From the NCBI RefSeq assembly GCF_014641595.1, contig NZ_BMIA01000002.1, positions 806,001 to 870,000 on the forward strand: a stretch of 64,000 nucleotides of DNA. The letters are read 5' to 3'. This DNA is from Dyadobacter endophyticus. Its GTDB lineage: Bacteria > Bacteroidota > Bacteroidia > Cytophagales > Spirosomataceae. Position numbers and translations under genes: made by a program. This document shows positions 17,398 through 26,165 of this stretch, one piece after another (positions within the stretch are counted from its first letter, which is position 1; every line of letters starts with the position of its first letter). A model generated the notes under the pieces. The model ran no database searches and had not been told where the DNA came from. It saw only the letters and a list, made by a program, of their open reading frames with translations.

Positions 17398-17421
17398 CAA
17401 AGCATAGTATTTCAAGCATTT

Positions 17422-18516
17422 ATGTATACCCATCTGAGACGGTTTTTTACTATCGCCCTTATAGCGGCAACATGCGTTTTTAACCTCCCGGCCCGCGCCG
17501 ACGAACCTACCCAGCACGATGCCGGAAAGGTGGCCCAGGCGGTGAATGAGGAAGAGCATAAAATTGAACATAAGCTTGAAGAGCATGAAGCGAAGTTCAA
17601 TATCGGTGAGATGATCATGCACCACATTGCAGATTCTCACGAATGGGAATTCTCGCACGGTGTTTCGCTTCCCCTTCCCGTGATCCTTTATTCGGAAGAC
17701 CGCGGTATCGAGGTTTTCATGTCTTCCAACTTCCATAACGAACATCACGAATATAACGGCTACCATCTGGTGCACGGTGATTCGGAGCAAATCGTTCCGG
17801 TTGACGAAGCACGTAAAGTATACGACTTCTCGATTACCAAGAACGTAGCCTCCATGCTGCTGAGCGCCCTGATCCTCATTCTCGTTTTCACAAGTATCGC
17901 CAGCTGGTACAAAAACAGCAAGGGCAAAGCGCCGAAAGGTTTCAACTCCGCCATGGAGGTGATCATCCTTTTCATCCGCGACGAGGTTGTGAAACCAAAC
18001 GTAGGGCCGAAATACGAAAAATACCTGCCTTACCTGCTTACGTTGTTCTTCTTTATTCTTATCAACAACATCATGGGTCTGCTTCCGGGATCGGCCAACC
18101 TGACCGGTAACATCGCGGTAACCATGACCTTGGCAGTGTTGACCTTCATCGTAGTTCACCTGAATGCGAATGGCAACTATTATAAGCACCTTTTGAGCCC
18201 TCCGGGCGTGCCTGTTCCGTTGTTGCTGATCATGATCCCCGTTGAAATCGTAGGTGTGTTCATGAAGCCATTCTCCTTGATGGTCCGGTTGTTCGCCAAC
18301 ATCACAGCAGGTCACATTATCCTTCTGAGCTTGTTCGGTCTGATCTTTATTTTCCAAAGCATCGTGATCGCCCCGGTAATCTCCCTGTTCGCTTTGTTCC
18401 TGAACTTCATTGAGATCATGGTAGCATTCATTCAGGCATTTATCTTCACACTATTGTCGTCCATGTACATCGGAAGTGCTATCGAAGAGCACGGCCACGC
18501 CGATCACGGACATTGA
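17422..18516 (+). CDS. atpB: F0F1 ATP synthase subunit a
   Basis: Forms the proton half-channels of F0 against the c-ring. The essential Arg lies in MKPFSLMVRLFANITAGH. The protein is 364 residues, longer than the 230-270 of proteobacteria. It begins with a signal-like segment (FFTIALIAATCVFNLPARA), then an extramembrane domain of about 110 residues rich in His and Glu, before five or so membrane helices. The C-terminal tail is also His-rich (EEHGHADHGH). A long N-terminal domain is common in Bacteroidota subunit a. It is third in the operon, 45 bases before atpE. Confidence 0.95.
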   Translation: MYTHLRRFFTIALIAATCVFNLPARADEPTQHDAGKVAQAVNEEEHKIEHKLEEHEAKFNIGEMIMHHIADSHEWEFSHGVSLPLPVILYSEDRGIEVFMSSNFHNEHHEYNGYHLVHGDSEQIVPVDEARKVYDFSITKNVASMLLSALILILVFTSIASWYKNSKGKAPKGFNSAMEVIILFIRDEVVKPNVGPKYEKYLPYLLTLFFFILINNIMGLLPGSANLTGNIAVTMTLAVLTFIVVHLNANGNYYKHLLSPPGVPVPLLLIMIPVEIVGVFMKPFSLMVRLFANITAGHIILLSLFGLIFIFQSIVIAPVISLFALFLNFIEIMVAFIQAFIFTLLSSMYIGSAIEEHGHADHGH

Positions 18517-18561
18517 TTCTGAATCTCTTTTTTATTAATTATATTTAAAACAAACACAATT

Positions 18562-18825
18562 ATGTTGCTTCAAATTTTGCTTCAAGCTGCTGAACAAGGT
18601 GGTGCAGGTCTTGCAGTTTTCGGTGCTGCTATCGGCGCAGGTCTTGCTGCTATCGGTGCAGGTCTTGGTATTGGTAAAATCGGTGGTAGCGCTGTTGAAG
18701 GTATCGCCCGTCAACCAGAAGCTGCTGGTGCAATCCAGACTGCCATGCTTATCATCGCGGCACTTATCGAAGCGGTAGCGCTTTTCGCAGCGGTTATCTG
18801 TCTGCTTATCTCTTTCAAGCTTTAA
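18562..18825 (+). CDS. atpE: F0F1 ATP synthase subunit c
   Basis: Ring-forming hairpin protein of 87 residues with two membrane helices, the first glycine and alanine rich (GAGLAAIGAGLGIG), the RQP loop (EGIARQPEAAG), and the ion-binding Glu in ALIEAVALF. The glutamate is followed by Ala, not Ser/Thr, and helix 1 lacks the Gln of Na+-binding rings, so proton coupling is more likely. Start ATG 18562. A hairpin follows at 18889-18913 before atpF. Confidence 0.96.
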   Translation: MLLQILLQAAEQGGAGLAVFGAAIGAGLAAIGAGLGIGKIGGSAVEGIARQPEAAGAIQTAMLIIAALIEAVALFAAVICLLISFKL

Positions 18826-18888
18826 TAGCTCCCCGAAAGGGAAACGCTGCCCCGGTGCGCTAGGCCCGGACGCGGTGCAAAAACATTC

Positions 18889-18913
18889 TCGTGGGAGCAT
18901 TAGGCTTCCACGA
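18889..18913 (+). promoter_or_regulatory. Hairpin between atpE and atpF
   Basis: TCGTGGGAG pairs with CTTCCACGA (9 bp, one G-U) around a 7-base loop in the 147-base spacer. It has only a weak T-rich flank, so it is more likely an mRNA-stability or partial attenuation element, helping excess subunit c expression, than a full terminator. Function is inferred. Confidence 0.45.
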
Positions 18914-18972
18914 AATTTTAATAAGAAGAGAGCCGATTAAGATCATTCTTACACTCAAAAACTCATTTAACT

Positions 18973-19467
18973 ATGTCATTGCTTACTCCAAACCCAGGCC
19001 TTATTTTCTGGATGCTGGTAGTATTTTTACTGGTAGTTTTCATTCTGGCCAAATTTGCCTGGAAACCTATCCTGAAAGGTCTGAAAGACCGTGAAAACGA
19101 AATCCAGGGTGCGCTTGACCTCGCAGAAAGAACCCGTGCTGAAATGGCACAATTGAAGTCGGACAACGAAAAACTGATCGCAGAAGCCAATGCAATCCGC
19201 GACCAGATCCTTCGTGACGCGAAAGACGCAGCTGACAGAAACATCGCGGAGTCCAAGGACAGAGCGGCTATCGAAGGACAAAAAATGATCGAAAGCGCTC
19301 GCGAAACCATCCGCAACGAACAAGCCGTGGCAGTGAGCAAAATCAGGAAAGAAGTTGCTACGCTTTCATTGGAAATCGCTGAGAAAGTATTGCACCGTGA
19401 ATTGTCTGACAAGGTAGCGCAGGAAAAACTGATCGCTGATCTTGCTTCATCCGCGCGTCTTAACTAA
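18973..19467 (+). CDS. atpF: F0F1 ATP synthase subunit b
   Basis: Peripheral stalk subunit. One N-terminal membrane helix (LIFWMLVVFLLVVFILAKFA) is followed by the conserved WKPILKGLKDRE and a long charged coiled-coil to the C-terminus; total 164 residues. It pairs with the delta subunit encoded next, 23 bases downstream. Start ATG 18973. Confidence 0.95.
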   Translation: MSLLTPNPGLIFWMLVVFLLVVFILAKFAWKPILKGLKDRENEIQGALDLAERTRAEMAQLKSDNEKLIAEANAIRDQILRDAKDAADRNIAESKDRAAIEGQKMIESARETIRNEQAVAVSKIRKEVATLSLEIAEKVLHRELSDKVAQEKLIADLASSARLN

Positions 19468-19490
19468 TCAGCATTTAAAATCTAATTCCG

Positions 19491-20027
19491 ATGTCAGTAA
19501 GTATTGTAGCATCCAGATATGCAAAATCGCTGATCGAGCTGGCTAAAGAACAGAACGTTCTGGAAGCTGTTTATCAGGACATGCTGCTGTTCAAAGACAC
19601 AGCAGACAAGAACCGAGGCCTGATGCTTGCATTGAAAAGCCCGGTGGTGCGTCACGAGAAGAAATCAGGCATTCTGAAAGCCCTTTTCAAAGAGCGTGTA
19701 AGCCCTGTTTCATTCGCGATATTCGATATCATTACCAAGAAGAACCGGGAAGCAATCCTCGACGAAATCGCGGTAGAATTCATTAAAGCCTATAACGTTT
19801 ACATGGGAATCGAAAAAGCCACGGTGGTAACCCCTACCCCGCTGACCGACGAACTTCGTAAACAATTCACCGATATTGTTGCCAAAGCAACCGGAAAAAC
19901 GGTTCAGCTTGCCGAAAAAGTAGACAATGCTTTGATCGGCGGATATGTGTTGACAGTGGGCGACCGCCAGATCGACGCTTCGCTGCGCAGCCGTTTGAAC
20001 GAACTTAAATTACAGTTAGTAAACTGA
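19491..20027 (+). CDS. atpH: F0F1 ATP synthase subunit delta
   Basis: A 178-residue OSCP/delta protein joining the F1 head to the b stalk. It has the expected helical N-terminal domain (ASRYAKSLIELAKEQ) and the C-terminal VDNALIGGYVLTVGDRQIDASLRSRL signature. In most operons atpA follows; here a strong terminator begins 22 bases after the stop and the next gene is on the other strand, so this is the last gene of the transcript. Confidence 0.95.
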   Translation: MSVSIVASRYAKSLIELAKEQNVLEAVYQDMLLFKDTADKNRGLMLALKSPVVRHEKKSGILKALFKERVSPVSFAIFDIITKKNREAILDEIAVEFIKAYNVYMGIEKATVVTPTPLTDELRKQFTDIVAKATGKTVQLAEKVDNALIGGYVLTVGDRQIDASLRSRLNELKLQLVN

Positions 20028-20049
20028 AATTTTTATCTGCATAATTTGG

Positions 20050-20083
20050 AAGACCCGGCTGCTATGCGGCCGGGTCTTTTTTT
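20050..20083 (+). terminator. Rho-independent terminator ending the atp operon
   Basis: A 9-10 bp GC-rich stem (AGACCCGGC with GCCGGGTCT), a 9-base loop and a run of seven T. It also abuts the 3' end of the convergent gene at 20087. Confidence 0.9.
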
Positions 20084-20086
20084 ATG

Positions 20087-20974
20087 CTAGACTTTCATCT
20101 TCACAACATTCTTGTAGCTCGTCTCGATAGCCTGCACCGGCGGTACTTTCGCCACGTCCTGCTCGACGAAGAAATGCGTCATGCCCGCCAATTTGCGGTT
20201 AGCGAAGATCTTTTTGAAATCGATCGAACCCGTTCCTACCTCGGCAAACGAACCATCCTTCTTGTCCATATCCTTCACGTGCCAAAGCGGGAAACGGCCC
20301 GGATACTTCTTGAACAATGCGACCGGATCGAGGCCTGCTTTGGCCACCCAGTACAAATCCAGTTCCAGCTTCACAAGTTTCGGGTCGGTTTTGCCGGCGA
20401 TAAGGTCGTAAGGAAGTTGCCCGTCGATCTTCTTGAACTCAAAATCATGGTTGTGATAGCCGAATTGGAGGCCCGCCTTCTTCGCCACTTCACCTGACTT
20501 ATTGAACAGGTCAACATAACCTTTATACTGATCGATCGTCTTGCGTTCAGCCTCGGTCAGGTAAGCGCAGTTCACGTATTTCTGGCCCAGCTCTGCCGCG
20601 TCGTCGACAGCCTTCTGCCAGCCGTTGCTCAATGTGCCTTTGGCCGTTTTGTTCTCCACACCGGCGCCATAATGGCCGCTCACCGGGTTCAGACCCAGGT
20701 CGCCGAGGATTTTCTTGAACTCCTTAGCCGTTTTGCCGAAGAACTTGCCGTCGGAGTAGCCGTAAAGCTCCACTTCCTTATAACCGATCGCCGACACCTT
20801 TTTAAGCGTGCCAAGAAGGTCTTTGGATATTTCATTACGAAGCGTGTACAGTTGCAAACCGATTGGCGAGGGAGCTTTAACATCCAGGTTCAGTTTCGAG
20901 AACATGGGCACTGCCAATGCAAATGCGCTGGCTTTGAGGAACGATTTCCGGGAAATCTTTTCGTTGTAATCCAT
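20087..20974 (-). CDS. Sugar phosphate isomerase/epimerase-like TIM barrel protein, Tat-type signal
   Basis: A 295-residue exported protein of the xylose-isomerase-like TIM barrel family (AP_endonuc_2). The N-terminus has SRKSFLKASAFALAVPMF, a twin-arginine-like signal in which the second Arg is Lys, typical of Bacteroidota members of this family. Barrel motifs include LQLYTLRNEI, the histidine-containing GYHNHDFEF and the late acidic VEQD. Such proteins act on sugars or inositols, but the substrate is not evident. It follows the secreted esterase gene by 30 bases on the same strand and may be co-transcribed. Confidence 0.82.
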   Translation of the reverse strand: MDYNEKISRKSFLKASAFALAVPMFSKLNLDVKAPSPIGLQLYTLRNEISKDLLGTLKKVSAIGYKEVELYGYSDGKFFGKTAKEFKKILGDLGLNPVSGHYGAGVENKTAKGTLSNGWQKAVDDAAELGQKYVNCAYLTEAERKTIDQYKGYVDLFNKSGEVAKKAGLQFGYHNHDFEFKKIDGQLPYDLIAGKTDPKLVKLELDLYWVAKAGLDPVALFKKYPGRFPLWHVKDMDKKDGSFAEVGTGSIDFKKIFANRKLAGMTHFFVEQDVAKVPPVQAIETSYKNVVKMKV

Positions 20975-21004
20975 GGGTTTGTATTCAGAAAAGTAAAAAA
21001 TAAA

Positions 21005-22696
21005 CTACGGGGTAATATCAACGGCGCCAGACGCTGAAAGCTTGCGTTTGGTATCCTCGTCCAGCTTCCAGTTTTCTGTGAAATGATTATCGATCAGCAG
21101 ATTGACCGAAGAATCTTTGAAAAATATAATGTCTTTAAATTCGGAAAGCTTACGGTGCATGACTGGCACGAACGGAAAGCCTTCGTCCTTCATACCGGCC
21201 CACCACGGCAAACCTGAACTTACCGCTACATAATGCCCTGCCATCGGGACAACATAAAAGAGTCCGTGCGCGGTGTCGCCTTTCTTTAAATGCACAGGAA
21301 GCTGATCAGCATATTTGCCGACCAATGCATTGCTTTCTTTCGTACCAAACAGTATGAGGTTAGAACTTTCAATATCGCTTGGCCGCACTTCCTTGTCCGC
21401 CAACACGCGTGGGAAGAACATTACCCGACCGAGAAACTCGCCACGGTATTGCGACCAGTTTGCTGCTTGTGTAGCTATATCGATCCGCTTTTTAAGTTCC
21501 TCAGGTGAAGGATTGTCCGCAGTTCCATACACATATACATGGCGCGATGAAAATGCAGCAAAGATCGGCCCTTCGGCACCCTTTTCCTTACCGGTATAAA
21601 TGGACATGATTGTCGCCCCCTCCACAGCCCATTTGCCACCGGCCGACTCGCGGAACAATGTTAACACGCTATCAGCCTTCGCATTCACATTCGACCCGTC
21701 AATTTTAAGGCTCAATGCAGTCCCGGCTTTGAATTTGGGATGGCTCTTGAGGTTAAGGGTAAACTTTTCAAGATTTTTTGTAGTGATCTCCAATGCATTT
21801 TCTTTTGTAAACTTCGCATCAATTTCAGCGAGCTTGCCGTAAGCAAACCTGTTGAACCTCACCCAGAATGCCTTATCATATTTATACTGCCTGGTTACGA
21901 AGCGCACACGGTCCGGGTACGGGTTCCGCTTGTAGTCATCGAACCATTGGAAAATATATTCACTGTCATATGCATTTACCCAACTATCGTGCTTCACATC
22001 GACGAACTCCTTATAACTCACTTCCGCACCCAAATCCTGCAAATGGCTCACCCATTTCTGCGTACCCGCCACCGGGACAACCGGATCGGCATCGCCATGG
22101 AAGAAATGAACCGGGAAGTTGGTTGCATTGGTTACAAGGTCGAACGTACCCGCGGGCGGTGCGGGGCACACGGGTGCAATAGCCGCCCATATATCCGGGC
22201 GTGTGAGGCCCAGCCAGAGCGTTCCGCCTCCGCCCATCGATAACCCGGTCAGAAAGGTCCTGTCCTCATCGATTTTAAAGCGCTTTTTAACATCGGCCAG
22301 CACGTCGTAAACATCCTGCTCGGGAATGCCCTGGTAACCGGCCGTTCCGCGTGCGTAAGGCGACGCAACAATGTATTCCACATTATCCCATTTCGGAAAA
22401 TAACGTGAAGCCTCCACGTCGGTTTCGCCTTCTGCATTGCTTTTCCCAAATACCCTTCGGAGATCGAGCCGGTGGTTGGAGCCGGCTCCATGGAGCATGA
22501 TCACAAGCGGATACTTCTTGCTTTCGTCGAAATTCTCGGGAAGATAGAGGCCGTAAGGTTGCTCGGTATCGTCGGCGTCTGAGTAAAACGTGAGGACCTG
22601 AGGACCTGAGGGTAGTTTCTGCGCAAACAGGATGCTATTACTTGCTGCAAGAGTGAGCGTTACACCCAATAGTGTGCTTTTCCAGGTTGGTCTCAT
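21005..22696 (-). CDS. Secreted alpha/beta hydrolase (PHB depolymerase/esterase-like)
   Basis: A 563-residue protein with a signal peptide (LLGVTLTLAASNSILFAQ). The N-terminal half is an alpha/beta hydrolase: oxyanion region VIMLHGAGSNHR, nucleophile Ser in FLTGLSMGGGG, Asp in FFHGDADPVVP and His in VDVKHDSW. The C-terminal half (about 260-563) looks like a beta-rich domain plus a second region I cannot name. This layout is common in Bacteroidota esterases acting on polysaccharide decorations. The gene starts the two-gene minus-strand unit ending at 20087. The substrate is unknown. Confidence 0.82.
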   Translation of the reverse strand: MRPTWKSTLLGVTLTLAASNSILFAQKLPSGPQVLTFYSDADDTEQPYGLYLPENFDESKKYPLVIMLHGAGSNHRLDLRRVFGKSNAEGETDVEASRYFPKWDNVEYIVASPYARGTAGYQGIPEQDVYDVLADVKKRFKIDEDRTFLTGLSMGGGGTLWLGLTRPDIWAAIAPVCPAPPAGTFDLVTNATNFPVHFFHGDADPVVPVAGTQKWVSHLQDLGAEVSYKEFVDVKHDSWVNAYDSEYIFQWFDDYKRNPYPDRVRFVTRQYKYDKAFWVRFNRFAYGKLAEIDAKFTKENALEITTKNLEKFTLNLKSHPKFKAGTALSLKIDGSNVNAKADSVLTLFRESAGGKWAVEGATIMSIYTGKEKGAEGPIFAAFSSRHVYVYGTADNPSPEELKKRIDIATQAANWSQYRGEFLGRVMFFPRVLADKEVRPSDIESSNLILFGTKESNALVGKYADQLPVHLKKGDTAHGLFYVVPMAGHYVAVSSGLPWWAGMKDEGFPFVPVMHRKLSEFKDIIFFKDSSVNLLIDNHFTENWKLDEDTKRKLSASGAVDITP

Positions 22697-22730
22697 TAGC
22701 TATACGAATTTTCGATGGCTAAATATAAAC

Positions 22731-22760
22731 AAAAAAAGGCAGGTCGGATGACCTGCCTTT
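22731..22760 (-). terminator. Rho-independent terminator after clpC
   Basis: An 11-bp stem (AAAGGCAGGTC with GACCTGCCTTT), a GGAT tetraloop and a further T-run on the minus strand, 34 bases after the clpC stop. Confidence 0.88.
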
Positions 22761-22793
22761 CCAGCTACTTAGTGCTTTCGGAGCGATGCAAAT

Positions 22794-25334
22794 CTAGTTC
22801 GCGAGCTCTTCTTCTTTTTTGCGAACACTGATAACGAGTTGTTCACTCTTTTCTTCATGATCAGCAACCAATACATCGCCTTCGCGCAGGTCGCCTTTCA
22901 ATATTTCTTCTGCTACGGGATCTTCCAGGTACTTCTGGATCGCCCGGTTCAAAGGACGCGCTCCGTATTGCGGGTCGTAACCTTTTTCGGACAAGAAATC
23001 CTTCGCAGCTACTGTCAATTCAATTTCATAACCCAGACCTTTCACGCGGCTGAACAACTTGCCCAGTGAAATGTCGATGATGCGGTGCAGGTCTTCGCGT
23101 TGCAGCGAGTTGAACACGATCACATCGTCGAGACGGTTCAGGAACTCCGGAGAGAATGCTTTACGCAATGCACTCTGGATGGTGCCTTTCATAATATCGT
23201 CCTGGTTGTCGGCTCTTGCCTTGGTAGAGAACCCGATCCCCGTTCCGAAATCCTTCAAATCACGCGCCCCGATATTCGAAGTCATAATGATGATGGTATT
23301 TCTGAAATCGACTCTTCTGCCCAGACCGTCCGTCAGAATACCGTCGTCGAGCACTTGCAACAGAATATTGAACACATCCGGGTGCGCTTTTTCGATCTCG
23401 TCGAGCAATACGACGCTGTACGGTTTGCGGCGGATTTTCTCGGTCAGCTGGCCACCTTCTTCGTAGCCCACATATCCCGGAGGAGCTCCCACCAAACGCG
23501 ATACGCTGAATTTCTCCATGTATTCGCTCATATCGATACGTACCAGCGAGTCGTCTTTATCGAACAGGTAAGTCGACAACACCTTCGCAAGCTCTGTTTT
23601 ACCTACACCGGTTGGTCCAAGGAAAATGAATGAACCGATGGGTTTCTTAGGATCTTTCAAGCCCACACGGGTACGCTGGATCGCTTTTACCAGTTTCTCG
23701 ATCGGCGGGTCCTGACCAATAACTTTCGCTTTCAGCTCGTCGGCCATGTTCAGCAATTTCTTGCCTTCGTCCATCGAGACGTTCGTCACAGGAATACCCG
23801 TCATCATCGCAACTACCTCAGCTACATTATGCTCGGTGACGGTATAACGTTTCTGTTTGGTTTCCTCTTCCCATGCGAGTTTAGCTCTTTCCAGTTGATC
23901 GATCAGTTTTTTCTCACGGTCTCTCAATTGGGCAGCCTCTTCGTATTTCTGGCTTTTTACGACCCGGTTTTTCTCCTGCTTGATGTTCTCGATCTGTTCT
24001 TCGAGTACCAGGATATCCTCCGGAACGGTAATGTTGCTGATATGCACGCGCGCACCTACTTCATCGAGTACGTCGATGGCCTTATCAGGCAGGAAGCGGT
24101 CTGTGATATATCTTTCAGAAAGTTTCACCGCTGTGCTAATCGCCTCCGGCGTATAATTCACATGGTGGTGATCTTCGTATTTGTCCTTGATATTCGTCAG
24201 GATCTGGATAGTCTCTTCGATCGAAGTCGCATCCACCATCACCATCTGGAAACGACGGGCCAATGCGCCGTCTTTCTCGATGTACTGGCGGTATTCATCC
24301 AACGTGGTAGCTCCGATACATTGGATTTCTCCGCGTGACAATGCCGGTTTGAACATGTTTGAAGCGTCCAACGAACCTGATGCACCACCTGCGCCCACGA
24401 TTGTGTGGAGCTCATCGATGAAGAGGATCACATCCGGTGATTTTTCCAGTTCGTTCATGACTGCCTTCATTCTTTCTTCAAACTGGCCGCGGTATTTGGT
24501 ACCGGCTACGAGTGAAGCAAGGTCGAGCGTAACAACGCGCTTACCGAAAAGCACACGGGATACTTTTTTCTGAACAATCCGCAATGCGAGACCTTCCGCA
24601 ATGGCTGTTTTACCAACACCAGGCTCACCGATCAGGATCGGGTTATTCTTTTTACGACGGCTAAGGATCTGGGCTACGCGTTCGATCTCTTTCTCACGTC
24701 CGACGATCGGGTCGAGCTTACCTACTTCCGCCATTTTGGTCAAATCCCTTCCAAAGTTATCCAGGACAGGTGTACGGGATTTTTCAGCACCTTTAGATTC
24801 TTTACCGGAAGAAGAGCCACTACCGCCTCCAAACATTCCACCTCTGGCTTCATCATCCCCGTCTTCGGTCTCCGGCCCCATATGAGGTCTGGATCCGGAT
24901 GATTGATATTCTAACATTTCCTTGATGACTTCGTAGTTAACATTGAACTTGTGCAATATCTGGGTACCTACATTGTCTTCATCACGCAATATCGAAAGAA
25001 GCAAATGCTCGGTGCCGATGAGCGTGCTTTTGAAAATTTTGGCTTCCAGATATGTAATCTTCAATACCTTCTCCGACTGCCTCGTCAGAGGGATATTCTG
25101 TAAATTTTTAACGTTGTTGGTGGCTGCACCTTTAGTTGCCTGCTCGATCGTCTGGCGCACATCGTCCAGCGACACGCCGAGTTTTTTCAGCAACCCAATG
25201 GCTACACCATCTCCCTCACGGATCATTCCTAATAACAAGTGTTCTGCACCAATGTAATCGTGACCCAGGCGGAGGGCTTCTTCCCGGCTCATTGAGATTA
25301 CCTCTTTCACTCTATTCGAAAATTTTGCTTCCAT
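22794..25334 (-). CDS. clpC: ATP-dependent Clp protease ATP-binding subunit ClpC
   Basis: Hsp100 unfoldase that feeds substrates to ClpP. Residues 1-145 are the double Clp-N repeat. The first AAA+ domain has Walker A GEPGVGKT at 236-243 and Walker B ILFIDE near 303. A UVR motif (KYEEAAQLRDREKKL, about 463-477) lies in the middle domain, marking ClpC rather than ClpB or ClpA. The second AAA+ domain has GPTGVGKTELAK at 573. Length (846 aa) is normal. It is monocistronic or last in its unit, ending at a clear terminator. No mcsAB or ctsR is seen nearby. Confidence 0.97.
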   Translation of the reverse strand: MEAKFSNRVKEVISMSREEALRLGHDYIGAEHLLLGMIREGDGVAIGLLKKLGVSLDDVRQTIEQATKGAATNNVKNLQNIPLTRQSEKVLKITYLEAKIFKSTLIGTEHLLLSILRDEDNVGTQILHKFNVNYEVIKEMLEYQSSGSRPHMGPETEDGDDEARGGMFGGGSGSSSGKESKGAEKSRTPVLDNFGRDLTKMAEVGKLDPIVGREKEIERVAQILSRRKKNNPILIGEPGVGKTAIAEGLALRIVQKKVSRVLFGKRVVTLDLASLVAGTKYRGQFEERMKAVMNELEKSPDVILFIDELHTIVGAGGASGSLDASNMFKPALSRGEIQCIGATTLDEYRQYIEKDGALARRFQMVMVDATSIEETIQILTNIKDKYEDHHHVNYTPEAISTAVKLSERYITDRFLPDKAIDVLDEVGARVHISNITVPEDILVLEEQIENIKQEKNRVVKSQKYEEAAQLRDREKKLIDQLERAKLAWEEETKQKRYTVTEHNVAEVVAMMTGIPVTNVSMDEGKKLLNMADELKAKVIGQDPPIEKLVKAIQRTRVGLKDPKKPIGSFIFLGPTGVGKTELAKVLSTYLFDKDDSLVRIDMSEYMEKFSVSRLVGAPPGYVGYEEGGQLTEKIRRKPYSVVLLDEIEKAHPDVFNILLQVLDDGILTDGLGRRVDFRNTIIIMTSNIGARDLKDFGTGIGFSTKARADNQDDIMKGTIQSALRKAFSPEFLNRLDDVIVFNSLQREDLHRIIDISLGKLFSRVKGLGYEIELTVAAKDFLSEKGYDPQYGARPLNRAIQKYLEDPVAEEILKGDLREGDVLVADHEEKSEQLVISVRKKEEELAN

Positions 25335-25400
25335 TGTGTAGCAATAAAAAGTGTTTATGTATTCTAAACGCTACTTGATCCCCGTTTGTTCAAAATAGCT

Positions 25401-26066
25401 CTATTGAGACTTACAGGATCTTAACAAAACACTTTTTGCTTCCGGCCCCATATTAAACAGTAAATCAACTATACTCAGATTCCCCACAAAATCATTCCCG
25501 AAGGTCTGGTAATAAGGCGCAGGGCTGTAATATTTATGCGAATTCGGCTGTTTCCTGTTGTTTATTAGCGAAATATCATTCGCTACTGCCTTTTCACTAA
25601 TTATTTCACCTGACAAATTGTACTGAATGTCCTTTTTAATACCAGTCAATCTAAGACAAATTGTCAACAATTCATAGTTCAAATCGACGAGGTATGCCAG
25701 CTTCTTTTCGTAAACACGCTTAAATTCATGGGCGTAGTACTCGTAAAAAGGGGACTTCCCGTAGGCTGACTGCAGGCAACCCAGATGGCGCCTCGTCCAA
25801 TCCTGGTTGTAGTCGATCAGAATATCTTTCGTGGAGCTCGCTGGCTCGTATCCTTTTACAGGGACCGTCAGCGTATCTATTTTATTGGTAGTGAGCACAT
25901 CGCAGCGATTTCTGTAAGTCTGCTTCACATACCTCTCCTCAATATCGATGTAGATCCGGTCGTACTTTAAAATACAAGTAAAATACGCTAAACAAGGCAG
26001 ATACTGCAATTCAATCCGCACTTTCGTGGACTGACCCTCTTTAATCAAAAATTCCGACACTATCAA
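25401..26066 (-). CDS. WbqC-like family protein
   Basis: Matches the WbqC family (PF08889), seen in O-antigen and other glycan clusters and thought to modify sugars or lipids; its reaction is not established here. Recognisable parts are IELQYLPCLAYF near the N-terminus, VKQTYRNRCDVLTTN, LTVPVKGYE and LQSAYGKSPFYEYYAHEF. The start is uncertain: the frame has no ATG at its beginning, so translation may use TTG 26066, GTG 26060 or GTG 26021. The gene is AT-rich compared with its neighbours and lies apart from other glycan genes except the GT2 at 26824. Confidence 0.72.
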   Translation of the reverse strand: MIVSEFLIKEGQSTKVRIELQYLPCLAYFTCILKYDRIYIDIEERYVKQTYRNRCDVLTTNKIDTLTVPVKGYEPASSTKDILIDYNQDWTRRHLGCLQSAYGKSPFYEYYAHEFKRVYEKKLAYLVDLNYELLTICLRLTGIKKDIQYNLSGEIISEKAVANDISLINNRKQPNSHKYYSPAPYYQTFGNDFVGNLSIVDLLFNMGPEAKSVLLRSCKSQ

Positions 26067-26165
26067 ATATGGTAAAGGCTTATGATATTATCAAAAAATT
26101 TATAATAATTATTTTGTACGGTCAACAATGTTCAACAGCAACTTAAATCATTACAATTTTTGATC

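Noticed and set aside
17341..18357. A 338-residue His-rich open frame on the minus strand
   Set aside because: It is the mirror of atpB, whose identity is certain; the composition is an antisense effect and no family likeness is seen.
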